A stretch of 64,000 nucleotides of DNA from assembly GCA_016183765.1 (NCBI GenBank), contig JACPEA010000013.1, positions 496,001-560,000 on the forward strand, in the 5' to 3' direction. How positions within the stretch are numbered: the stretch's first letter is position 1; each line of letters opens with the position of its first letter. Under the pieces are notes generated by a model. The model did no database searches. It was not told the DNA's origin and saw nothing but the letters and a program-made list of their open reading frames with translations. A program made the translations under genes and the position numbers. This stretch comes from Bacteroidota bacterium (lineage in GTDB: Bacteria; Bacteroidota; Bacteroidia; Chitinophagales; Chitinophagaceae). Shown one piece after another: positions 34,668 through 43,134 of the stretch.

Positions 34668-36011
34668 ATGAAACAACAAAACCTGCTTATATTCTTTTTA
34701 CTTATCGCTACCGGCGCGCATGCTCAAACCAACGGTTGGAAAAACCTGTTCGACGGAAAATCACTAAAAGGCTGGCACCAACTGAACGGGAAAGCCACAT
34801 ATGAAGTAGTGAATGGTACTATTATCGGTTCTACTGTAAAAGGAGAACCCAATTCGTTCCTGGCTACTGATGAAGAGTATGGTGACTTTATTCTGGAAAT
34901 AGACTTGAAAGTTGGTAATATGAATTCAGGGATCCAGATCAGGAGTTTATCGAAGCCGGAATATAATAACGGCCGCGTACATGGTTACCAGGTAGAGATC
35001 GATCCTTCAGACAGGGCCTGGTCGGGCGGTATTTACGATGAGGCCCGAAGGGGATGGATGTACCAGACAGAAATGAATCCTGCTGCCAAAAAAGCATTTA
35101 AAAAAGGGGAGTGGAATCATTACCGTATAGAAGCCATTGGACCGGTATTCAGAACCTGGGTGAACGATGTACCGGTTGCCTACCTGGTGGATGATATGAC
35201 CCTGAAAGGATTTATTGCCCTGCAGGTGCATGCTGTAAAGGGCGAGGGTGGCGAAAGTATTCAATGGAAGAATATACGCATACAAACAGGCGGAGCGATG
35301 AAACCCAGACCATTGGATCTATCTACTCCGGTGGCCAACTACACGTTGAACACATTAACCCCCCAGGAGCAGGGTCAGGGTTTTCAGCTTTTGTTCAATG
35401 GTAAGGACCTCAGCGGCTGGAGAGCAGCAGGGAAACAGACCCCTCCGGAACAGGGATGGGTGGTAGAAGAGGGAGTACTGCACATCTTACCCAGTGATCA
35501 TAAAGGAGCTCAATATGGCGATCTGGTTTCCGTAAATCAATACCAGGCATTTGAATTGAACTTTGACTTCAAATTAACAGAGGGCGCTAATTCAGGTGTG
35601 AAGTATTTTGTGGCTGAAACCTTTCAGAATGCAGGTCTTGGCCTGGAGTACCAGATACTGGATGATGCCCACCATCCCGATGCCAAAATGGGTACAGAAG
35701 GTAACCGCACTTTGGCCAGCTTGTATGATCTTATCCCGTCAAATAAAGTGGATGCACGTTTCCAGAAAAAGACCGGGGAATGGAACCAGGGAAAAATTGT
35801 TGTGTATCCCAATAAACTTGTTCAGCATTGGCTGAATGGCTTTAAGGTGGTGGAATATGAGAAGGACAGTAATATTTACAAAGTATTGCTGGCGCATAGC
35901 AAATACGCAAAGAACAAGGACTTTGCCCAAATGGATCATAGCCCGATCCTGCTGCAGGACCATAATAGTTCTGTGTACTTCAGAAATATTAAGATCAGGA
36001 AGATCCAATAA
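34668..36011 (+). CDS. Tandem DUF1080 protein (3-keto-disaccharide hydrolase family)
   Basis: This 447-aa secreted protein has a signal peptide (cleavage after AHAQ, about residue 20) and two copies of the DUF1080 jelly-roll domain: about 23-205 (WKNLFDGKSLKGWHQL through IQWKNIRI) and about 238-447 (FQLLFNGKDLSGWRA through VYFRNIKIRKI). Family members act as 3-keto-glycoside hydrolases or lyases, cleaving sugars already oxidised at C3. A Gfo/Idh/MocA oxidoreductase, the type of enzyme that makes 3-keto sugars, follows 53 bases later. The pairing supports that pathway, but the substrate is unknown. Confidence 0.9.
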   Translation: MKQQNLLIFFLLIATGAHAQTNGWKNLFDGKSLKGWHQLNGKATYEVVNGTIIGSTVKGEPNSFLATDEEYGDFILEIDLKVGNMNSGIQIRSLSKPEYNNGRVHGYQVEIDPSDRAWSGGIYDEARRGWMYQTEMNPAAKKAFKKGEWNHYRIEAIGPVFRTWVNDVPVAYLVDDMTLKGFIALQVHAVKGEGGESIQWKNIRIQTGGAMKPRPLDLSTPVANYTLNTLTPQEQGQGFQLLFNGKDLSGWRAAGKQTPPEQGWVVEEGVLHILPSDHKGAQYGDLVSVNQYQAFELNFDFKLTEGANSGVKYFVAETFQNAGLGLEYQILDDAHHPDAKMGTEGNRTLASLYDLIPSNKVDARFQKKTGEWNQGKIVVYPNKLVQHWLNGFKVVEYEKDSNIYKVLLAHSKYAKNKDFAQMDHSPILLQDHNSSVYFRNIKIRKIQ

Positions 36012-36064
36012 CACAGCCTCTGAGATACCGAACAATTGCATAAACCTTTTATGTTTTAAACCAT

Positions 36065-37390
36065 ATGAAAAAAGCAAAAGAACACTCCCTTTCCCGGCGC
36101 GATTTTGTAGGAACTACAGCCAAAGCTTTGGCCGGTTTTATGATTGTGCCAAGATATGTATTGGGAGGAAAGAGTCAGTCAGGCATGTTGTATACACCTC
36201 CCAGTGATATTATCAACCTGGGTCTGATAGGGGGTGGTAAACAAGGCAAGATCCTTTCTTCTTATTTTCTGAAAACAGAGCAGATCCGTTTTGTGGCATT
36301 GAGCGAAGTATATCAGTCAAAAGCGGCACTAACATTGGAGAAGATCAAATCGGAATATACCAAGAACCCCAAATACGGCACATATTCCGATATACCTGTG
36401 TATAACGATTTCCGGGAATTGCTCGCAAGAAAAGACGTGGATGCCGTAGTGATAGCCACGCCCGACCACTGGCATGCCGCCATGGTCGTACGTGCTGCAG
36501 AAGCCGGTAAAGATATCTATTGCGAAAAGCCCCTGGCGCTTACCGTAAAGGAAGGGCGTGCCATGGTAAACGCCACCCGTAAATACAACAGGGTTTTCCA
36601 GACAGGAAGTATGCAGCGCTCCTGGCCCGAGTTCAGGCAGGCGGCAGAGCTGATCCGGAATGGGTATATCGGTGATATCAAATCTATTAAAGTGAATGTG
36701 GGGCCTCCGCCTAAAGCCTATGACCTGCCCGCAGAACCCATACCGGATGGCCTGGATTGGGCAAAATGGCTGGGACCTAACGTACCCGTGGCTTTTAATG
36801 CAGAACTGGCACCACCGGTCAGTAAGGATGTATATCCTAACTGGAGAAATTACAGGGAGTTTGGAGGCGGTATGGTAACTGACTGGGGTGCGCACATGTT
36901 CGATATTGTTCAGTGGGCATTGGGTATGGATAATAGTGGTCCGGTTGAAGTGGCGGCGCCGGATGGAAAAGAACATGCTTTTCTCACATACCGTTATGCC
37001 AACGGCATAACCATGACGCATGAAAAATGGGAGTGGAACAATGCCATCTACTTCCTGGGCTCAAAGGGAGAACTGAAAGTGCAGCGTGGAAAACTGGAAA
37101 CCACACCGGCTTCGCTGAAAGACAAGGGTATTGGCGAAAACGAGCAACATGTGTACAAGAGCGAGGATCATTATAAGGATTTCCTGAGCGCCATGCGGCT
37201 TCGCAGCAAACCGATCTGCGATGTAGAGACCGGTCACCGGACGGCTTCTGTTTGTAATATTGGTAATATTGCTTACCAGCTGAACAGAAAACTGCACTGG
37301 GACCCTGTAGCTGAAACTTTTCAAAACGATCCTGAAGCGAATGCTTTACTGGGCAGGCCCATGTTGAATGAATGGGCGATCCCATTATAA
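36065..37390 (+). CDS. Gfo/Idh/MocA family oxidoreductase with twin-arginine signal
   Basis: This 441-aa NAD(P)-dependent sugar oxidoreductase begins with a twin-arginine motif, SLSRRDFVGTTAKA (about 8-21), and a hydrophobic stretch, suggesting folded export with its cofactor. The Rossmann loop LGLIGGGKQGK (about 53-63), DAVVIATPDHWHA and the catalytic EKPLALTV motif (about 155-162) are present. A C-terminal domain with GAHMFDIVQWALG follows. It is likely the oxidation partner of the DUF1080 protein upstream. Confidence 0.92.
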   Translation: MKKAKEHSLSRRDFVGTTAKALAGFMIVPRYVLGGKSQSGMLYTPPSDIINLGLIGGGKQGKILSSYFLKTEQIRFVALSEVYQSKAALTLEKIKSEYTKNPKYGTYSDIPVYNDFRELLARKDVDAVVIATPDHWHAAMVVRAAEAGKDIYCEKPLALTVKEGRAMVNATRKYNRVFQTGSMQRSWPEFRQAAELIRNGYIGDIKSIKVNVGPPPKAYDLPAEPIPDGLDWAKWLGPNVPVAFNAELAPPVSKDVYPNWRNYREFGGGMVTDWGAHMFDIVQWALGMDNSGPVEVAAPDGKEHAFLTYRYANGITMTHEKWEWNNAIYFLGSKGELKVQRGKLETTPASLKDKGIGENEQHVYKSEDHYKDFLSAMRLRSKPICDVETGHRTASVCNIGNIAYQLNRKLHWDPVAETFQNDPEANALLGRPMLNEWAIPL

Positions 37391-37418
37391 ACAACCTTAC
37401 AGATCTCAGAACGAACCG

Positions 37419-37471
37419 TGCCTTTGTGCCCTGGTGTGAATCAATTCTACACTAATGCACAAAGGCATTTT
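37419..37471 (+). terminator. Probable terminator after the Gfo/Idh gene
   Basis: An 11-base perfect stem (37419-37429 with 37457-37467) is followed by TTTT. The 27-base loop contains a small nested GTGT/ACAC pairing. Confidence 0.5.
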
Positions 37472-37515
37472 CGATATGGAGTGAATATGTAATTTCAGGT
37501 AAAAGATGCCGCCTC

Positions 37516-38145
37516 ATGCGATACCAGATTTTAGTATGTGCCTTCCTCCTCCTGGCCACTGCCTGCCAACGGCCTCCGTTCCGTGAAAAATGGCTCAAAG
37601 AAAAAGCGCCGGAACATTTCAGCGTGCTGTTTGAAACATCCAGGGGGAATTTTGAAGCGGATTTTACAAGGCAATGGTCGCCCCTGGCTGTAGACAGGTT
37701 GTATGCACAGGTAAAACACCGGTATTATAACCATACTTTGTTTTATCGCATACGCCCCAACTATGTAGCACAGTTTGGCGGTGATGATTCGCTGAAACAG
37801 GCGAAATGGAACTCGGTTAAAATACCTGATGAGCCCGTTTTACAACCCAACCAAAGAGGAGCCATCAGTTTTGCCAGGAGCGGCAAAGAAAGCAGGGATA
37901 ATGACCTGTTCATCAATCTGCGGAATAACTCTCCCCGTTTAGATACGCTTACTGTCCTGGGTGTAAAGGGATATCCCGTACTGGGTAAGGTGACCAGCGG
38001 TATGGATGTGGTGGACAGCCTGTATGCCGGTTATGGTGATAATGTATTCGCGCATTATGAACTTTTGCTTCGAAACAAGCAGGCATTTCTGGAACAATAT
38101 CCCCGGTTGGATATTATCAAAAGAATACGTTTGATCAGGAAATAA
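37516..38145 (+). CDS. Cyclophilin-type peptidyl-prolyl isomerase, lipoprotein
   Basis: This 209-aa protein has a lipoprotein signal (LLLATAC, lipidated Cys at residue 17) and a cyclophilin domain (about 35-200). Fold words include FETSRGNFEADF, LFYRIRPNYVAQFGGDD, RGAISFARSG, NDLFINLRNN and VLGKVTSGMDVVDSLY. It likely assists folding of periplasmic or outer-membrane proteins. The PPIase active-site Arg of FxxIRP is present. Confidence 0.9.
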   Translation: MRYQILVCAFLLLATACQRPPFREKWLKEKAPEHFSVLFETSRGNFEADFTRQWSPLAVDRLYAQVKHRYYNHTLFYRIRPNYVAQFGGDDSLKQAKWNSVKIPDEPVLQPNQRGAISFARSGKESRDNDLFINLRNNSPRLDTLTVLGVKGYPVLGKVTSGMDVVDSLYAGYGDNVFAHYELLLRNKQAFLEQYPRLDIIKRIRLIRK

Positions 38146-38525
38146 AGAGGATAACACTCAGCAGATCGACTGCAGGATAGCTTTTGTTTTGATTGAGATA
38201 TTGTCATGTTGTTGATGAAAGGAAATTGGTATAGCCCAAACAGTAAAACCGGTACAAAAAATACCGGTCCCGAGCCATATTTTGCCACCTCCCATTTCCA
38301 GGATATCAGGCGGTTGCGATGGCTGAACATGGATATGGGTATGCCTCAATCAAACAGGCAGCGGATCACAACAAAGGGTTCGGATTTTTATTCAGCCACC
38401 AATTATATTTATGAACCCCGGCAGTTTCAGTTCTCTGTAGATTTGCATCTCACCAAAAGAACCGGTAGGTCCAGTGTGCCGGCAAATAGAATGGCGGAGA
38501 ATGAGTTGCTGAGGATACGAAACAA
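38146..38525. other. 380-base spacer between convergent genes
   Basis: No gene I trust was found. A 129-codon plus-strand frame (38206-38595) runs 70 bases into the NorB-like gene and matches no known family. A perfect ACCGGTA/TACCGGT inverted pair with a 6-base loop lies at about 38248-38267 and might end the minus-strand transcript. Confidence 0.4.
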
Positions 38526-39923
38526 TTACTCTATGCTGAAACGTGCGGATAGATACCGGGTGCGTTGTTTTTTTTCGCCATTGGTTTTAAAATAGCAGAT
38601 CCATTGGTTACGTAGTAAGGGATATATCATCATCAGGATACCACTTAGCAGGGTTGTTCCGGAAATAAAGAACAGTACAAAAAACGGGCGTAGTTGCTGC
38701 ATCATGGTCTGGAATACTTCCTGCTCCTGGCTCATTTGCCACCTGGCTTTCAGTACACCGGCTCCGATCAGGCTCAGCCAGAATACCAGCAATGAGATAT
38801 TGGTCAGCCAGTAACCGCGACTGAAGAGTTTTTTGAAGGGTTCAAATGACTGGCAGGTATCGTTCAGCAGATCAAATGATATGGCCAGCAGGATGAAACT
38901 ATTGATGCCGATGGTTGCTCCCATGGTATGGGCTACGGTAATATGTGTGCCGTGCGTATACACATTGAAGGCGGGTACGGACATCACAATTGCCAGCAAC
39001 AGCGTCAGGAATATCCACAGGTCGGCAGCTGCTAAGAAGCGATAGCTTATGTGATAAAAATTCTTTCTGGCCTCTGTAAGCGATGCTCTCCATAAATAAA
39101 TGATCCGGCCCAGGATAAACAGCTCTGTCATGCTCACTGCATAACTGATATGTTTGATATAGGCATGCGTAGGTAAGGTGTAAATATGATGCCCCCAGTT
39201 GAACATGAGATTGAATAACCCCGTAAAATATAATACGAAAGCGATTTTTGAATAGCTGTATTTTTTGTGGTTATTGATCTTGTCCATTAGAAAAATACTG
39301 CTGCCATACAACAGCATATTCCATGCCCCTACCATTGATCCGTACGATTTCCATTGAATGGTCATGTCCGTGATCACATGATTTCTGAAATAAGGGAATA
39401 CCCATAAATACGATTCCAGGAAGGTGAAGAGGAAGAAAACAATGCCGGTTAACCACATCCATACATATACAGGTTGGTTTTTCAGGCTGCCTGCGGATCT
39501 CAGAAAATTGATGAGGAATAAAACCCAGCCGACAGTGATCGGTAACGACAGCAATGGGTGGAACTCCCAATATTCCCTTCCGCCAAATATGCCTGCGCAA
39601 TAGGAAATCAGTATCAGCAACACGGTAATGGTAAATAAGATGAACTGTATCTTCAACAGTTTTGCCGACACGATTTTCTTTCCTGTATGTTGCTGCAGAT
39701 ACGTCAATACCGCACCCATTGCCCCCAGGATGATCCAGAATACGACCGAGGACACATGCAGGGGCCTTATCCTCTCAAAGGATAAATACGTTTTCAGAAA
39801 TCCTGGCATCAGGTATTGCAGTCCGCCGGTTACACCCCATATCATTCCTGTTGCCAGTAATAATAAGGCTACCAGGCTGAATAATCTGGGTACGTCAGGT
39901 TGTTTACTGTTGAATGGTTCCAT
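38526..39923 (-). CDS. NorB-like heme-copper oxidoreductase subunit I with altered metal ligands
   Basis: This 465-aa, roughly twelve-helix protein belongs to the heme-copper oxidase/NO reductase superfamily and is paired with a monoheme cytochrome c, the cNOR layout. H56 (PLHVSSV) fits one low-spin heme ligand, H245-H246 (WGHHIYT) two of the FeB ligands, and H332 (VAHTM) the heme b3 ligand. By spacing, 51 residues before H245, the third FeB His is Y194 and the FeB Glu is V198. The second low-spin heme His is M334. Canonical NO reduction is therefore uncertain. The start at 39923 (MEPFNSK) overlaps the cytochrome gene by 20 bases; an upstream in-frame ATG at 39971 lies inside it. Confidence 0.88.
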   Translation of the reverse strand: MEPFNSKQPDVPRLFSLVALLLLATGMIWGVTGGLQYLMPGFLKTYLSFERIRPLHVSSVVFWIILGAMGAVLTYLQQHTGKKIVSAKLLKIQFILFTITVLLILISYCAGIFGGREYWEFHPLLSLPITVGWVLFLINFLRSAGSLKNQPVYVWMWLTGIVFFLFTFLESYLWVFPYFRNHVITDMTIQWKSYGSMVGAWNMLLYGSSIFLMDKINNHKKYSYSKIAFVLYFTGLFNLMFNWGHHIYTLPTHAYIKHISYAVSMTELFILGRIIYLWRASLTEARKNFYHISYRFLAAADLWIFLTLLLAIVMSVPAFNVYTHGTHITVAHTMGATIGINSFILLAISFDLLNDTCQSFEPFKKLFSRGYWLTNISLLVFWLSLIGAGVLKARWQMSQEQEVFQTMMQQLRPFFVLFFISGTTLLSGILMMIYPLLRNQWICYFKTNGEKKQRTRYLSARFSIE

Positions 39924-40305
39924 CTGGTTGGATTGTATAACTTCTCGGATCGGAAGAGCCCGATGCGTCAACCTGTTGCAGGTACGCTATTAAAGCGGCG
40001 ATCTCCTCGTCCGATAAATAAAAATTGGGCATGGTGGCTGTGCCATTTGCCAGGAATACTTTGATATAGGCTGCCCCCCTTTTGGAATAGGCATTGGTAA
40101 GATCAGGACCCAGGTAACCACCCAGTCCATACACCTGGTGACAGGCCACACAGTTGTATTGCTGCCATGCCAGTTTACCCCTGGATGCCAGTAAGGAAAC
40201 AGTTTCCTTTTTTTGTGTGGGACTTATGTAAATAGAAAAAGAATACAGTAAAAAGCTGATTATCAATAAGGAAAGAACTATGATCTTTTGCCTGTCCGGG
40301 AACAT
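39904..40305 (-). CDS. Membrane-anchored monoheme cytochrome c (NorC-like)
   Basis: This 133-aa protein has one N-terminal membrane helix (about 9-26) and a periplasmic class I cytochrome c domain. The heme attachment motif is CVACH (about 55-59) after WQQYN, followed by GLGGYLGPDLTN and the distal Met in TATMPNFYLSDEEI. It resembles NorC, which passes electrons to NorB. It is the first gene of a two-gene operon and is divergent from the qNOR-type gene, with 68 bases between start codons. Confidence 0.9.
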   Translation of the reverse strand: MFPDRQKIIVLSLLIISFLLYSFSIYISPTQKKETVSLLASRGKLAWQQYNCVACHQVYGLGGYLGPDLTNAYSKRGAAYIKVFLANGTATMPNFYLSDEEIAALIAYLQQVDASGSSDPRSYTIQPDGTIQQ

Positions 40306-40330
40306 ATTCGGGTGTTAAAATAATTAAGGA

Positions 40331-40361
40331 CAAAACTATCTTTTATTATTATATTCGCCAA
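40331..40361 (-). promoter_or_regulatory. Promoter of the cytochrome c/NorB-like operon
   Basis: On the minus strand, TTG (40359-40361) lies 20 bases before TAGTTTTG (40331-40338), an excellent match to the Bacteroidota -33/-7 consensus. The cytochrome start is about 25 bases downstream. The same 68-base spacer must hold the qNOR-type promoter. TATATTCG at 40350-40357 is a weak -7 candidate for that direction. No Fnr/NnrR-type palindrome was seen. Confidence 0.55.
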
Positions 40362-40373
40362 TAAATTTTAGAT

Positions 40374-42680
40374 ATGGCAAATAAAAACTTCATTGCCTAT
40401 TTACTCAATCCCAAAAACTGGTGGCTTCCTTTACTGGTAATTTTTGTTATCAGTATTATAGGCGTAACCATGATTGGAGTACATACGTACACAGAAGCAC
40501 CGCCCATTCCTTCTTATGTTACAGGTAGTAGTAAAACGGTCTTTTCAAAAGAAGATATCCTGGAAGGCCAGGCTGTATTTCAGAAATATGCGTTGATGGA
40601 ATACGGAAGCATGTTTGGTGATGGTGCTAACCGCGGACCGGATTATACGGCCGAGGCCCTGCACATGGTGTCACAATACATGAACGATTATTATGCAGCC
40701 CATCTTACAACAGATTCCAATGCTTCTCTGTTGAAACAAGGGGCAATAGAACAGGTAAAAGCCGAGATCAAGATCAACAGGTATCAAAAAGAACAAAACA
40801 GGGTGTTGCTCTCCGATGCACAGGTATATGCAACCGGGGAATTGGTGAAGTATTATGAGCGGAAATTTACCGATAACAGTTTTCCTGGCGCTTTTAAACC
40901 CAGTGGATATCTTACGGATAAAACATCGTTAAGGGCGCTGACGGCATTTTTTTTCTGGGGATCCTGGGTTTGCGGAGTAGAACGTCCTGGTGAAACCTAT
41001 AGTTATACCCATAACTGGCCCTACGATCCTGCAGCTGGCAATACACCGAGTCCGGCCATCATACTCTGGAGTATCATTGGTTCTTTGAGCCTGATATTTG
41101 GACTGGGTATTGTTTTGTATTACCACGGCAAACTGGAAAAGCTGGACGATGAAACATACACCAAAAACAGCCAGCCTTTCATGACCAGTGGGGAGATCGC
41201 CAGATTTCAACCGGATGCGGTACAACGGGCAACCTATAAATATTTCTTTGTTGCCATTATTTTGTTTGCAGTACAGGTACTGTCAGGCATTTTAACCGTA
41301 CATGATTTTGTGGGCTTTGTTTCATATTTTGGTTTTGATATTTCAGAACCACTGCCGATCACGATAACCCGAAGCTGGCATGTACAATTGTCGCTCCTCT
41401 GGATATCGGCCTGCTGGATAGGGGCTTCCTTTTTTATGATGTCCCTGGTTTCGCCACAGCAATCACGCGGACAGGTTACCCGTATCAACCTGATCTTTTG
41501 GCTTACGGTACTTTTGGTAGGCGGATCATTCGTGGGAATATTACTGGGGCCACATGGTTTAATTGGTAAACACTGGTACTGGCTGGGTCATCAGGGATGG
41601 GAATATGTGGAGATCGGAAAACTCTGGCAGATCATTCTGGGTGTGGTCTTCATCATCTGGGCCATCACCATTTACCGGGGTATCAAACCCGTTATGAAAC
41701 TGAAACAGCCCTGGGCATTGCCCAATTGGTTGATATATGCCACATTCAGTATCATCCTGTTGCTCATTTCAGGATTTATTGCCACACCCAAAACCAACTT
41801 TGTGATCGCCGATTTCTGGCGCTGGATGGTGGTACATATGTGGGCGGAGGCTTTTTTCGAAGTATTCACTACCGTACTCATCGGTTATTTTATGGTTGTG
41901 ATGGGCCTGGTGAGCAAACAAGCCGTTATCCGCGTGATCTATCTCGCAACTTTATTATTCCTTGGCTCTGGTCTACTGGGCATCTCGCACAATTTTTACT
42001 GGAATGCCAAACCCGTATTTACCATGGCGCTGGGTTCTGTATTCTCCACCTTACAGGTAATTCCGCTGGTGTTACTTACACTGGAAGCCTGGCGGTTCAG
42101 CAAACTGCCGCAGTTATTGGAAAACGGCAGTGGTATTTCCGGAGACGCCGGTAAACGTTTTGGTTTTTCCGAAGTATTCCTGTTCCTGGTTGCGGTTAAT
42201 TTCTGGAACTTTTTTGGTGCGGGAGTGCTGGGTTTTATCATCAATCTGCCAATAGCAAATTATTATGAACATGGCACCTATTTAACTGTGAACCACGGGC
42301 ATGCCGCATTGATGGGGGTATATGGAAACCTGGCCCTCGCAGCGGTATTATTCTGCTGTCAGCTGATCACTAAATCTGAGAGATGGAACCCGCGATTATT
42401 GCGTACAGCTTTCTGGTCCATTAATATAGGCTTACTGCTGATGGTTTTTCTCGATCTTTTTCCTGCAGGCATTTACCAGTTCAATACGGTGACCGAAAAA
42501 GGTTTGTGGTTTGCCAGGAGTGAAGCGTTTATCGGAAGCAAAGGTTTCCAGACACTGACCTGGCTGCGTATCATTGGAGGATCCCTGTTTACAGTAGGTG
42601 GTGTTATACCATTGGTATGGTTTGTTACCAGGTTGGGTAGCGGATTAAAAGGAAAGTCCGTAGCAGCAATAAGTAAGTGA
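40374..42680 (+). CDS. qNOR-type protein, putative nitric oxide dismutase
   Basis: This 768-aa member of the quinol-type NO reductase family has an N-terminal cytochrome-c-like extramembrane domain lacking a CxxCH motif, then about 14 helices. Retained residues are low-spin heme ligands H336 (SWHVQ) and H643, heme b3 H641 (NHGH), FeB ligands H488 and H539, and E492 (HMWAE). The third FeB His is replaced by Asn: SHNFYW, N540 (Geobacillus numbering 560). In the quinol motif HYTVEGNxF, Glu is Gly314 and Phe is Tyr318, while H310 remains. Altered FeB and quinol sites are the hallmarks reported for putative NO dismutases, which would convert 2 NO to N2 and O2. Family assignment is secure; the dismutase call is inference. 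Confidence 0.9.
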   Translation: MANKNFIAYLLNPKNWWLPLLVIFVISIIGVTMIGVHTYTEAPPIPSYVTGSSKTVFSKEDILEGQAVFQKYALMEYGSMFGDGANRGPDYTAEALHMVSQYMNDYYAAHLTTDSNASLLKQGAIEQVKAEIKINRYQKEQNRVLLSDAQVYATGELVKYYERKFTDNSFPGAFKPSGYLTDKTSLRALTAFFFWGSWVCGVERPGETYSYTHNWPYDPAAGNTPSPAIILWSIIGSLSLIFGLGIVLYYHGKLEKLDDETYTKNSQPFMTSGEIARFQPDAVQRATYKYFFVAIILFAVQVLSGILTVHDFVGFVSYFGFDISEPLPITITRSWHVQLSLLWISACWIGASFFMMSLVSPQQSRGQVTRINLIFWLTVLLVGGSFVGILLGPHGLIGKHWYWLGHQGWEYVEIGKLWQIILGVVFIIWAITIYRGIKPVMKLKQPWALPNWLIYATFSIILLLISGFIATPKTNFVIADFWRWMVVHMWAEAFFEVFTTVLIGYFMVVMGLVSKQAVIRVIYLATLLFLGSGLLGISHNFYWNAKPVFTMALGSVFSTLQVIPLVLLTLEAWRFSKLPQLLENGSGISGDAGKRFGFSEVFLFLVAVNFWNFFGAGVLGFIINLPIANYYEHGTYLTVNHGHAALMGVYGNLALAAVLFCCQLITKSERWNPRLLRTAFWSINIGLLLMVFLDLFPAGIYQFNTVTEKGLWFARSEAFIGSKGFQTLTWLRIIGGSLFTVGGVIPLVWFVTRLGSGLKGKSVAAISK

Positions 42681-42700
42681 TAAATGAATGATAAGCTAAT

Positions 42701-42719
42701 GGTTTCAGAAAGTGAAACC
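42701..42719 (+). promoter_or_regulatory. Small hairpin before the DGC gene
   Basis: GGTTTC and GAAACC pair across a 7-base loop in the 60-base gap after the qNOR-type gene. There is no T-run, so it could be a processing or regulatory stem rather than a terminator. Confidence 0.3.
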
Positions 42720-42740
42720 CATGATGTGAAATAGAATTGT

Positions 42741-43130
42741 ATGAAAACAAAACAAGAAGAACTACCCATAGTCTATTCCTGTTCCGGTTGTTCCAGCGCG
42801 GCACAAATGGCCAATGATATTGCTATTCAGTTAGACAGGATGGGTATTGCAGAAATGTCGTGTATTGCCGGTGTGGGTGGTAATGTGAAAAGCCTGGTCC
42901 GAACGGCATTGTCGGGAAGAAAGATCGTAGTGATAGATGGATGCCCGCTGGCTTGCGCCAAAGCCTGCCTACACAACCATTCGGTAGAGCCGGATACGCA
43001 TTACGATCTCTCTGCACTGGGTGTAAGTAAAAGGAAACACGAAGATTTTGATCAACAACAGGCAGACCAAATTACCTCGTTGATAAAGAAAGAGATCGCC
43101 ATGATCGTTGCTGAAACTCCTGCAATCTGA
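42741..43130 (+). CDS. Putative zinc-binding DGC domain protein
   Basis: This 129-aa protein has the DGC pattern: CSGCSSAAQMAND near the N-terminus (about 14-26), SCIAGVGGN and VIDGCPLACAKAC (about 64-76), giving several cysteines suited to binding zinc. These proteins are often found beside redox or metal genes, and their function is not known. It follows the qNOR-type gene by 60 bases on the same strand and may be co-transcribed with it. Confidence 0.85.
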   Translation: MKTKQEELPIVYSCSGCSSAAQMANDIAIQLDRMGIAEMSCIAGVGGNVKSLVRTALSGRKIVVIDGCPLACAKACLHNHSVEPDTHYDLSALGVSKRKHEDFDQQQADQITSLIKKEIAMIVAETPAI

Positions 43131-43134
43131 TAGG

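Noticed and set aside
37516..38145. Reading the cyclophilin as part of the 3-keto-sugar module
   Set aside because: A probable terminator at 37419-37471 separates it from the oxidoreductase, and its function is general folding.
38206..38595. 129-codon open frame between the cyclophilin and NorB-like genes
   Set aside because: It overlaps the 3' end of the NorB-like gene by 70 bases on the opposite strand and has no recognisable domain or start signal. It could be real but cannot be supported.
40374..42680. Ordinary quinol-dependent NO reductase as the main call
   Set aside because: Substitutions at N540, G314 and Y318 affect both FeB and quinol sites, so a plain qNOR label would hide the key feature. 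It remains the fallback if alignment disagrees.
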